From assembly GCA_027083995.1 (NCBI GenBank), contig JALWME010000035.1, positions 1-7,226 on the forward strand: DNA of 7,226 nt, written 5' to 3'. Every line of letters starts with the position of its first letter. The stretch's first letter is position 1. A program made the translations under genes and the position numbers. The DNA comes from Sulfurovum sp. GTDB taxonomy: Bacteria; Campylobacterota; Campylobacteria; Campylobacterales; Sulfurovaceae. The notes under the pieces were generated by a model that worked only from the letters and a program-made list of their open reading frames with translations, had not been told where the DNA came from and did no database searches. Below, in pieces: positions 1-5,894 of the stretch.

Positions 1-1
1 A

Positions 2-73
2 AAAGACAATATAGAAATAATAGGGGTCTCAAATGTGGATGATGTGCTAAAAGAGGTACTTATAAGAGCATAA
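2..73 (+). CDS. C-terminal end of a plus-strand gene, possibly RadA/Sms (partial)
   Basis: An open frame enters from the left edge and ends at TAA 71-73. It gives 23 residues whose core is IEIIGVSNVDDVLKEVL. That pattern, a short beta strand ending in GV followed by a helix rich in V/L/E, resembles the extreme C-terminus of the Lon-protease-like domain of RadA/Sms, which processes recombination intermediates; the end of Lon itself looks similar. The frame is supported as real by the terminator that starts 5 bp after its stop and by the absence of any competing gene. With so few residues the identity is a guess: RadA first, Lon second. It runs convergently to the minus-strand genes that fill the rest of the window. 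Confidence 0.45.
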   Translation, partial: KDNIEIIGVSNVDDVLKEVLIRA

Positions 74-77
74 ATAC

Positions 78-111
78 TTGACAAGCCCATTTGGGCTATG
101 TCAAAATTTTT
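78..111 (+). terminator. Rho-independent terminator of the leftmost plus-strand gene
   Basis: TTGACAAGCCC (78-88) pairs with GGGCTATGTCAA (93-104) around an ATTT loop. The stem is 11 bp, with A98 as the only bulge and a GC-rich top. The right arm runs into AAATTTTT (104-111), which supplies a U-tract. It lies 5 bp after the plus-strand stop codon at 71-73. On the minus strand the base beyond the hairpin is only weakly T-rich, so it should act mainly on plus-strand transcription. It may still stall transcripts arriving from the response regulator. Confidence 0.8.
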
Positions 112-153
112 AATTTTTAATTTTTAATTTTTAATTTTTAATTTTTAATTTTT
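105..153. repeat. Perfect 7-bp tandem repeat (AATTTTT) x 7
   Basis: Seven uninterrupted copies of AATTTTT occupy 49 bp, with a partial AA at 154-155. The first copy abuts the terminator stem and also supplies its T-tract. The last copy contains the stop codon of the minus-strand response regulator (TTA 152-154 on this strand). No base departs from the unit, which suggests recent or ongoing slippage-driven expansion. Copy-number change would not alter the regulator protein, because everything beyond 152 is after its stop. It could change the 3' ends of the two convergent transcripts. Confidence 0.95.
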
Positions 154-517
154 AAGACCACTGTGTAATTTTCTTAAAAAGTTCATCTTCTTTAACGGGT
201 TTTCTTAAAAAATCATTTGCTCCGTTATCAAATATTTCACTTTTTCTTGTGTCATCAGTTGAGAGTACAATCACAGGTATATGTGCATTAGACATATCTG
301 ATCTAAATATTTTCAAAAACTCTACCCCATCAACAATGGGCATCATAATATCCAGTAAAATGAGGTTGATACCAGGGTCTTTTTTGAGTTTGTCTAAGGC
401 ATCTGAACCATTTTCTGCTTCTTGTATATCGACAATATTAGCATTTTTCTTTAGCAATGTCTGCAGGAGTTTTCTATTGATAAAATCATCATCTACAATG
501 AGTACTTTTAGTGCCAT
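152..517 (-). CDS. Single-domain response regulator (CheY-like receiver)
   Basis: This 121-aa cytoplasmic protein consists only of a receiver domain. It has the acidic pair D9/D10 (in VLIVDDD), the phosphoacceptor D56 in LLDIMMP, the switch Ser/Thr S86 in IVLST, and the conserved K106-P107. All five positions needed for Asp phosphorylation are therefore present. It has no DNA-binding, GGDEF or other output domain, so it must act by protein contact, as CheY, Spo0F or DivK do, or serve as a phosphate sink. It starts 5 bp after the kinase stop. A GAGG Shine-Dalgarno (527-530) lies inside the last kinase codons, which suggests translational coupling. It is the likely terminal acceptor of the relay formed by the upstream genes. 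Its stop codon lies in the AATTTTT repeat. The receiver assignment is certain; the partner and output are inferred. Confidence 0.95.
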   Translation of the reverse strand: MALKVLIVDDDFINRKLLQTLLKKNANIVDIQEAENGSDALDKLKKDPGINLILLDIMMPIVDGVEFLKIFRSDMSNAHIPVIVLSTDDTRKSEIFDNGANDFLRKPVKEDELFKKITQWS

Positions 518-522
518 TTACT

Positions 523-3500
523 TTAACCTCGCTGTATTTTGATGAGATCTTCAATCTCTTCTTTGGATTTATTTTCCGTGATTATAACAATATTATTGTT
601 GGTATTACTGATGCTATTGTCTTCAATTAGATTGGTATCGGCAAAGACAATATCGTATTTTCCAGAATGGAGTTTGTCCTGGAGTGAATCCATAGCTTCT
701 AATATATCATAGTCAAGTCCAAGATTTTCTATCACCTTTGTAAGTACCCTTCGCTCAAGTAAGAACTTTTTAGCGATTAAAATCTTTGTCATCGAAGTAG
801 TATGTACTTCAATATCCATATCTATAGCATCTTGATTGTCTCTGTGTACATTGATGTTAGGTTCTTTAGGTGAGATGGTCTCAGTTGTGTCTTGGGTCTT
901 TTCCAATGTCATGATATCATCAGATTGAGGAGAAATGATTGATTTTTGTATGCTTTCTGTTTTTTCATCTTTTTCATCCTTTTGAACTGTTTCAACTGCT
1001 TCAACTGTTTCAACTGTTTCAACTTTTTTAGGTAGAGTATCTTTGGTAGTAGTTTGTGATTTATCTGATAAAAATTTATTGAGTATATAAAGAAGTTCAG
1101 ATGTCTCAATAGGTTTTGTTATGTATTCATCCATACCTTCATTTAAAAATCGTTCTCTGTCACCTTTGAGTGCATTGGCGGTTAATGCTACAATAGGCAC
1201 ATGTGGTACTTCTTCATCCTCTTCATAGTCTAAAATTTCATGTGTGGCTTCAATACCATCCATCACAGGCATTTGTATATCCATAAAGAGAAGGTCATAG
1301 GTATTGTTTCTGCGTTTTTCAAAAGATTCCAGACCATTGTTAGCAAGATCAACCGTAATACCATGTTCTTCCAGTATACGTTTAATAAGTTTTTGATTAA
1401 TAATATTGTCCTCTGTAACTAAAATATGTGCATCAAACTTGGTTGCCTGTGCAGGAAGTAGCTCCTCTATAAGTTGAGGAGTTGCTGTAGCACTTTGAAC
1501 CAATATGTTTTTTAATTTTGATAGCGTAAGTGGCTTGTAAATAACATTGTCCTGATGTATACCTAACTCTTCAATTTTGGAGCGGCTAGTTACATTGGCA
1601 ATGATGACAAGTTTAGATTTATCCATACCATGAATAGCATCTAAGATATTTTGTTTTGCCTTATCTATATCAATCCAGTAATTCTTACAGGCGTCATGGT
1701 CTATCAGTGCTTTTAATTCTCCTATTGACTTAAAACGTTTGATAGATGGACCAAAATATTTCAAATAATCTTCAATATAAGTATCTAATTTTGTTGGAAT
1801 ATCATGCTCATATTTACCAAGGGTTACATCATTGAAGGCATGAATATAGTTGACTTCATTTGAGATAATTTCTTCTAATGGTAAGCTAAAGAAGAAGGTG
1901 GTTCCTTGATCTTTTGCACTTTCTAGAGTAAGGTTGCCTCCCATCAATTCAACAAATTGACTAGAAATGGTTAAACCTAGTCCTGTACCACCATATTTTC
2001 TGGTAACAGAGATATCTGCTTGTGAAAATGCTTCGAAGATACGACCTTGCTGGTCTTTTGTCATGCCTATACCGTTGTCTTGAATAGAGAATGATATTTT
2101 AGGATTTAATTCACCTTCAGGATGTGTTTTTTTAATAAGTAAGTTTATCTCTCCACCATAAGAGGTAAACTTAATGGCATTGGAGAGCAGATTAATAAGA
2201 ATCTCTTTAATTTTAGTAGGGTCACCTTTGAGTTTGCTGGATATGGTTGGATCCATATAGTAGTTTAAATCTATATTCTTTTCAGCTGCAGCAACAGCAT
2301 AGGTCTCAATAGCAGACTCAAACTCTTCAGCTGCATCAAATACAATATTTTCAATTTCAACTTTGTTACTTTCAATTTTTGAAAGGTCAAGAATATTATT
2401 GATAATATTCAGTAGATTTTCTGAACTTTTATCAATAATAGAGAGGAATTCATCTTGTTCTGCAGTGAGTTCCGTACTTCTAAGAATCTCAGTAAATCCA
2501 ACAATACCATTGAGAGGTGTACGGATTTCATGGGACATATTGGCAAGGAAAAGTGATTTTGCTTCATTGGCCTGTAGGGCTACAAGTTTATCGTCTTTTG
2601 CAGTCTCTACTAGTGTTTCAAGAAATTTATAGGCCTCTTTGGTTCCCTCATGGGTATCTAGTTCTATGTTTTCAATAGCCATAGTGTCTGCATCTAGGTA
2701 ATGCTCAGATTTTTTCATCTCTTCGGCTGCTTTGTTGAGTACATCTTCGAGTTCTTTGATATTTCGGGTAATATCTCTTGTGGTTGTGTAACCTAGATAT
2801 GCCAAGATAAAACTAAGTAACCAGATAGATGCGGCAATGGCAAGAAGAAGTAGTTGTCTTTGAAGAAATAAATCAGATTTTTTCCATAAAGTATTGGATA
2901 CAATCAGTTCTGCTTTAGAGAGAAGAGATATTTTTTGCGTTTGCAATGCAAACCAGTCCATAGGCTCTTCTGCGTAGTCACCATTATCTATATCTGTTTG
3001 GATAGCAGAAGATGTTTCAGCCAGTTCAGTAAGCATTTCAATATTTTGTGGATTTGTAAAAATCTTATTGAGTTGTTGTTGTAGTTGTCTATTGGAAACC
3101 TGTTTAATATCAAAGATATTTGCTTTGGTTTTAAACTGATCCCATAATGCAATTTCATCAAAAGACATAGAGGCTTTCTTGGTCATATAGTACGAAACAA
3201 ATCCTCTTTCAAGACCAGCATTTTCTTTTGCGGTATAGAGCTGAGAAAGTGTGGATACCAAAGAGGCAATTTCTGTATCTAGTGAAAAATTGTTAATCTG
3301 CAAAAGATTATCAAGAATAGGTGTAGAGATATCTTGGGTGTAGCCTTTAAAAAATATTTTTTTGAAATCTGCTTTATTTGAATCTACTTCTTTCCTGAGT
3401 GCAGGTAGGGTTTTTACCTTCTCCAGGAAAGTCTTATATTTATTACTGTCCAGGTAGGCATCTTCTTTGAGGAGAGATAGCAGTAGTGGCAGGTAAGCTG

Positions 3501-3801
3501 CATCTTTAGTGATAAGATTTTGCTTTAGTCTGGATATCGTCTTATCTGTATTTTTTCTTTGTTTCTGCAAAGAGTCTAAAAAGTTTTTTTGTTCACTACC
3601 CATAAACATAGCTGTTAAACCACGCTCTTTTCCCAGTTCTGTAAGAATTCCTGTAAGTTTTGCATTGTTTGTGAGTGTGGTTTTGAGTGCATGTGCTTTT
3701 TCAAAATTTACATATGAAGTTATAAAGAAATAACTTGAGAGTAAAATTAGAAGGGTGATTGGAACAAGCCCAATCAGTTTTAGTCGATTACGTATAGTCA
3801 T
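523..3801 (-). CDS. Membrane hybrid histidine kinase with periplasmic NIT-type sensor and receiver domains
   Basis: This 1092-aa inner-membrane sensor kinase begins with TM1 at about 8-30. A helical periplasmic domain (31-315) follows, with the two ERG motifs typical of NIT nitrate/nitrite-sensing domains (LGKERGL, 56-62; AGLERGF, 195-201). TM2 is at about 317-340, then a helical linker. The HisKA domain has H424 in NMSHEIRTPLNG. The HATPase has N537/N541, the G1 box DNGIGM (575-580), IFEAFSQAD (588-596) and GGTGLGL (604-610). Residues about 650-770 look like a degenerate receiver that keeps KP (756-757). An intact receiver follows at about 790-912, with E797/D798, D841, T874 and K896. A repetitive acidic linker (about 915-1003) leads to a second degenerate receiver-like end (1004-1092). 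AAGGA (3810-3814) precedes the ATG, 3 bp after the upstream stop. It probably phosphorylates the Hpt protein next door. Family knowledge suggests nitrate or nitrite as ligand, but specificity cannot be read from the sequence. Confidence 0.95.
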   Translation of the reverse strand: MTIRNRLKLIGLVPITLLILLSSYFFITSYVNFEKAHALKTTLTNNAKLTGILTELGKERGLTAMFMGSEQKNFLDSLQKQRKNTDKTISRLKQNLITKDAAYLPLLLSLLKEDAYLDSNKYKTFLEKVKTLPALRKEVDSNKADFKKIFFKGYTQDISTPILDNLLQINNFSLDTEIASLVSTLSQLYTAKENAGLERGFVSYYMTKKASMSFDEIALWDQFKTKANIFDIKQVSNRQLQQQLNKIFTNPQNIEMLTELAETSSAIQTDIDNGDYAEEPMDWFALQTQKISLLSKAELIVSNTLWKKSDLFLQRQLLLLAIAASIWLLSFILAYLGYTTTRDITRNIKELEDVLNKAAEEMKKSEHYLDADTMAIENIELDTHEGTKEAYKFLETLVETAKDDKLVALQANEAKSLFLANMSHEIRTPLNGIVGFTEILRSTELTAEQDEFLSIIDKSSENLLNIINNILDLSKIESNKVEIENIVFDAAEEFESAIETYAVAAAEKNIDLNYYMDPTISSKLKGDPTKIKEILINLLSNAIKFTSYGGEINLLIKKTHPEGELNPKISFSIQDNGIGMTKDQQGRIFEAFSQADISVTRKYGGTGLGLTISSQFVELMGGNLTLESAKDQGTTFFFSLPLEEIISNEVNYIHAFNDVTLGKYEHDIPTKLDTYIEDYLKYFGPSIKRFKSIGELKALIDHDACKNYWIDIDKAKQNILDAIHGMDKSKLVIIANVTSRSKIEELGIHQDNVIYKPLTLSKLKNILVQSATATPQLIEELLPAQATKFDAHILVTEDNIINQKLIKRILEEHGITVDLANNGLESFEKRRNNTYDLLFMDIQMPVMDGIEATHEILDYEEDEEVPHVPIVALTANALKGDRERFLNEGMDEYITKPIETSELLYILNKFLSDKSQTTTKDTLPKKVETVETVEAVETVQKDEKDEKTESIQKSIISPQSDDIMTLEKTQDTTETISPKEPNINVHRDNQDAIDMDIEVHTTSMTKILIAKKFLLERRVLTKVIENLGLDYDILEAMDSLQDKLHSGKYDIVFADTNLIEDNSISNTNNNIVIITENKSKEEIEDLIKIQRG
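961..1028 (-). repeat. 9-bp in-frame repeats in the kinase linker
   Basis: Within the hybrid kinase gene, 984-1028 is five consecutive 9-bp units of CAACTGTTT type with few mismatches (984, 993, 1002, 1011, 1020). They encode VETVETVEAVETV (927-939). The adjoining 961-978 holds two exact copies of TTTTTCATC, which encode DEKDEK (942-947). Both periods are multiples of three, so gain or loss of a unit keeps the frame. The segment lies in the flexible, charged linker between the intact receiver and the degenerate C-terminal module. Confidence 0.9.
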
Positions 3802-3804
3802 CTC

Positions 3805-5274
3805 TTAATTCCTTTTGCTTGGTAGATTATTAATTTGTTGTTCAAAAGACAAGAAGTGTCCCCAGTAGTGTTTTATAAAGTCTTTCATTTTAGTCATGTC
3901 ATCACAAAACTGTATTTCATAGAGTGTATCTGACAGTGCATTGATACGCAGATTGCTAGATGCACCCTTGAGCATATGTCCTGCTTTTTGAATAGTATCT
4001 AAGTCACCCTTTTCATAAGCGGCTAACATTTTTTGGGTTTCTGTATGTGCCTGCTCTATGAAGTCATGTACAAACTCTTCTATAAGTTCAACAGGCAAAG
4101 ATAAATCATTGGCAGCCTTTTCCATCTGAAAGTCAAAGTGTATAGGCTGTATATTATCAAGGTCAATACGGTCATATCTTTTATCTTCAGTTTCAAGAGT
4201 AGCACTTGACTCCTCTTCAGGTGCTACTTCTTTCAGGATAGTTTCTTCTTTTGCTTCAGGCTCTTCTAAGATTAGATTATCTAAAAAAGGCTCTTTAGAG
4301 ACAGACTCGTTTAGGGTAGGTTCTTTTTGGATGTTCTCTTGTGGTATTATAGAATTCCCATGGGTGACAAACCTAGCTAAAATAGCATAAAAAGATTCTA
4401 AGGTCTCTGCTTGATTTCCTGATGGCTGTAGTGAAATCTCTGTCATGATTTCATTGACAAAAGGTAGTTGCAGTACAGTGGAGAGTTGCATCAAAGACTC
4501 AATAGCAGAAGATCTTTTTTCATTGTCTGGACTTTTGAGATCATCTTCCAGTGAGATAGCTGTGTCAATATATTCATCTAAAAAGAGTGTATAGTCCTCT
4601 GGGGATATACCAATGGTATCACTTATCTTTTCTATATCAATAACAATTGGAGTGGTGTCAAGTGGAGCAGTATTGTCAGCTTGAACCAAATCTTCTGATT
4701 GAGGTAGAGATATCTCATCTATGGTATCTTCAGGTACTTGAGGGATAACCAGATCAAACAGGGCATCATCAGGCTCCTCTTTTATTTCTGTTTTTGGTGG
4801 ATGTTCTGCTTCTTGTGTTGGCAATTCCTCTATCTTGTCTGTATCGGAGAGTATATCTATTTCATCATCATAAGAAAGTGTTGGTTCTTCAGGGCTGATA
4901 AATGTTTCAGGAGTCTCCTCTTCTTTTATAAAAGTAAAAGCCTCATCAGCTTCAAAGTCTGTATCTTCTTTGTCAATATCCATTGAGGAACTATTGTCGC
5001 TTGCAGGTATAAAAGAACTATCTTCCGTAACCTCCTCTAAAGTGATAAGATTTAAACTGCCTACCATACTTGATAAAATGGATGTATGGCTATTAAATGT
5101 ATAGGTTTGCCCCTCTATGCCAATACTTATACTTTGCTTTGAAAGTGTGGTAAAGTTGATGTTTCCTAAAATGATTTGTTTTGTAAGTTCTTCTATACTT
5201 TCAACATTTAATAATCTCAAGAGACTATCATCTGCAGCAATGATTTGGTCAGATTGATTTGTTATGTAATTCAT
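3805..5274 (-). CDS. Phosphotransfer (Hpt) protein with PAS-like N-terminus and degenerate second Hpt
   Basis: This 489-aa protein has no signal peptide or membrane helix and is presumably cytoplasmic. Residues 1-82 look like a compact, divergent PAS fold (ITNQSDQIIAADDSLLRLL then short strands). Residues about 83-205 form a very acidic, low-complexity linker. Residues about 208-305 form a helical module resembling Hpt. A second acidic linker (about 306-375) leads to a clear Hpt domain (about 380-485) with the phospho-acceptor H433 in AGHMLKGASSNLR; K436, G437 and N441 match the HxxKGxxxN pattern. The role expected from the family is to shuttle phosphate from the kinase receiver (D841) to the small regulator (D56). 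It sits 16 bp downstream of the PAS gene and 3 bp upstream of the kinase gene. AAGG (5286-5289) is a rather distant Shine-Dalgarno, 11 bases before ATG. The Hpt call is firm; the PAS-like N-terminus and the first Hpt copy are inferred from pattern. Confidence 0.9.
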   Translation of the reverse strand: MNYITNQSDQIIAADDSLLRLLNVESIEELTKQIILGNINFTTLSKQSISIGIEGQTYTFNSHTSILSSMVGSLNLITLEEVTEDSSFIPASDNSSSMDIDKEDTDFEADEAFTFIKEEETPETFISPEEPTLSYDDEIDILSDTDKIEELPTQEAEHPPKTEIKEEPDDALFDLVIPQVPEDTIDEISLPQSEDLVQADNTAPLDTTPIVIDIEKISDTIGISPEDYTLFLDEYIDTAISLEDDLKSPDNEKRSSAIESLMQLSTVLQLPFVNEIMTEISLQPSGNQAETLESFYAILARFVTHGNSIIPQENIQKEPTLNESVSKEPFLDNLILEEPEAKEETILKEVAPEEESSATLETEDKRYDRIDLDNIQPIHFDFQMEKAANDLSLPVELIEEFVHDFIEQAHTETQKMLAAYEKGDLDTIQKAGHMLKGASSNLRINALSDTLYEIQFCDDMTKMKDFIKHYWGHFLSFEQQINNLPSKRN

Positions 5275-5290
5275 TATGTATATAGCCTTT

Positions 5291-5704
5291 TTAATTGTTT
5301 TCTTTTTCTAGCATACTGATATAAAGAGGTAAGGTTTCTTCGACTTCAGATTTGGATGCAGGTCTTCTTGCTGCAGTGTATCCCGTGATATCTCCATGCA
5401 TAACAGTAGGACTTATATGAGAATAAACCCAATAATATCTACCATCTTTACGCAAATTTTTGATGATACCTGTCCACTCTTTCCCAGATTTGATTGTCTC
5501 CCATAACTCTACAAATATAGCCTTGGGCATATCAGGATGTCTGATAATGTTATGGTTTTTCCCTAAGAGTTCATTTTTGGGGTATCCAGCAATTTCACAA
5601 AACTTTCTATTGACATAGGTAATCATGCCATTAAGGTCTGTTGTACTAATAATTAAGCCTTTTTCAAAAGAATACTCTTCATCAATGGGTTGGGGTTTTT
5701 GCAT
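5291..5704 (-). CDS. Stand-alone Aer/CetB-type PAS protein (probable FAD redox sensor)
   Basis: This 137-aa soluble protein is almost entirely one PAS domain, strongly like the N-terminal PAS of the E. coli aerotaxis receptor Aer and of Campylobacter CetB. It shares STTDLNGMITYVN (20-32), NIIRHPDMPKAIF (52-64), EWTGIIKN (76-83) and DGRYYWV (87-93). Aligned by eye with Aer at an offset of two, the residues tied to FAD binding or signalling there (N34, R57, H58, D60, F66, N85) are all conserved, as N32, R55, H56, D58, F64 and N83. It lacks the membrane helices, HAMP and methyl-accepting domain of Aer, so it must signal through a partner. CetB partners a membrane MCP, CetA, but none is visible here; its neighbours are the Hpt protein and the hybrid kinase. 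The start is supported by AAGGAAGG (5707-5714) just upstream. It is the first gene of the signalling operon. FAD binding and partner are inferred. Confidence 0.93.
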   Translation of the reverse strand: MQKPQPIDEEYSFEKGLIISTTDLNGMITYVNRKFCEIAGYPKNELLGKNHNIIRHPDMPKAIFVELWETIKSGKEWTGIIKNLRKDGRYYWVYSHISPTVMHGDITGYTAARRPASKSEVEETLPLYISMLEKENN

Positions 5705-5763
5705 AGCCTTCCTTTTTGCAGGTACGATTTAGTACAATTGACTTAAACTTTATAATAAATAAG

Positions 5764-5796
5764 CTAAAAATAGAATAAATACAATCGTATTTTTAG
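5764..5796. repeat. Inverted repeat in the leader of the signalling operon
   Basis: CTAAAAATA (5764-5772) and TATTTTTAG (5788-5796) are perfect 9-bp inverted arms separated by 15 bases. An overlapping shorter palindrome, AAATAC-AATC-GTATTT (5777-5792), uses part of the right arm, so the two foldings exclude each other. It lies between the proposed promoter and the PAS start codon. The AT-rich stem argues against a strong terminator. A regulator-binding site or weak RNA structure is possible, and so is chance in such AT-rich DNA. Confidence 0.4.
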
Positions 5797-5850
5797 TAAA
5801 AAATATGAATAGTTATGATAGGCGTAACCTTTCTTTCACTATCGGAGTGT

Positions 5851-5881
5851 AGTATAACAAGAAAATGTCAAATAATGTCAA
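5851..5881 (-). promoter_or_regulatory. Probable sigma70-type extended -10 promoter of the signalling operon
   Basis: Read on the minus strand, TGTTATACT (5859-5851) is an extended -10 element (TGnTATAAT-like). Two TTGACA hexamers lie upstream, at 5871-5866 and 5881-5876, giving spacers of 9 and 19 bp. Neither is the ideal 17, but an extended -10 needs little -35 help and Campylobacterota -35 elements are often weak. Transcription would start near 5844, leaving a leader of about 140 bases before the PAS ATG at 5704. No GC-rich terminator is visible between the uvrC stop (5895) and this site, so read-through from uvrC is also possible. Confidence 0.55.
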
Positions 5882-5882
5882 A
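5864..5882. repeat. Direct repeat AATGTCAAA x 2, 10-bp period
   Basis: AATGTCAAA occurs at 5864-5872 and 5874-5882, exact copies offset by 10 bp, about one helical turn. They overlap the two TTGACA-like hexamers (minus strand) just upstream of the extended -10 element. Same-face spacing next to a promoter is what a dimeric activator or repressor site would look like. It could also simply be a duplicated -35. Confidence 0.55.
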
Positions 5883-5894
5883 AGTTATATAAGT

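Noticed and set aside
78..83. TTGACA as a plus-strand -35 box
   Set aside because: It forms the base of the terminator stem, and no plus-strand gene follows.
105..155. CRISPR-like array
   Set aside because: The units are 7 bp and directly contiguous, with no spacers. It is a simple tandem repeat.
249..542. Plus-strand 97-aa frame opposite the response regulator
   Set aside because: The minus-strand frame has every receiver-domain residue. The plus-strand product is serine-rich and unlike any family I know.
909..1109. Minus-strand 66-aa frame with a KQLKQLKQ run
   Set aside because: It overlaps the hybrid kinase in another frame. Its repetitive look is only the 9-bp linker repeat read out of frame.
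5817..5843. GATAG/CTATC inverted arms near the proposed transcription start
   Set aside because: There are only 5 bp of pairing around a 17-base loop, which is expected by chance in AT-rich DNA.
5836..5850. Sigma28-like -10 (TCCGATAG on the minus strand) for flagellar-type control
   Set aside because: The matching -35 position, 15 bases upstream, reads TTTT rather than TAAA, so the pair is not supported. No sigma54 GG/GC pair was seen either.
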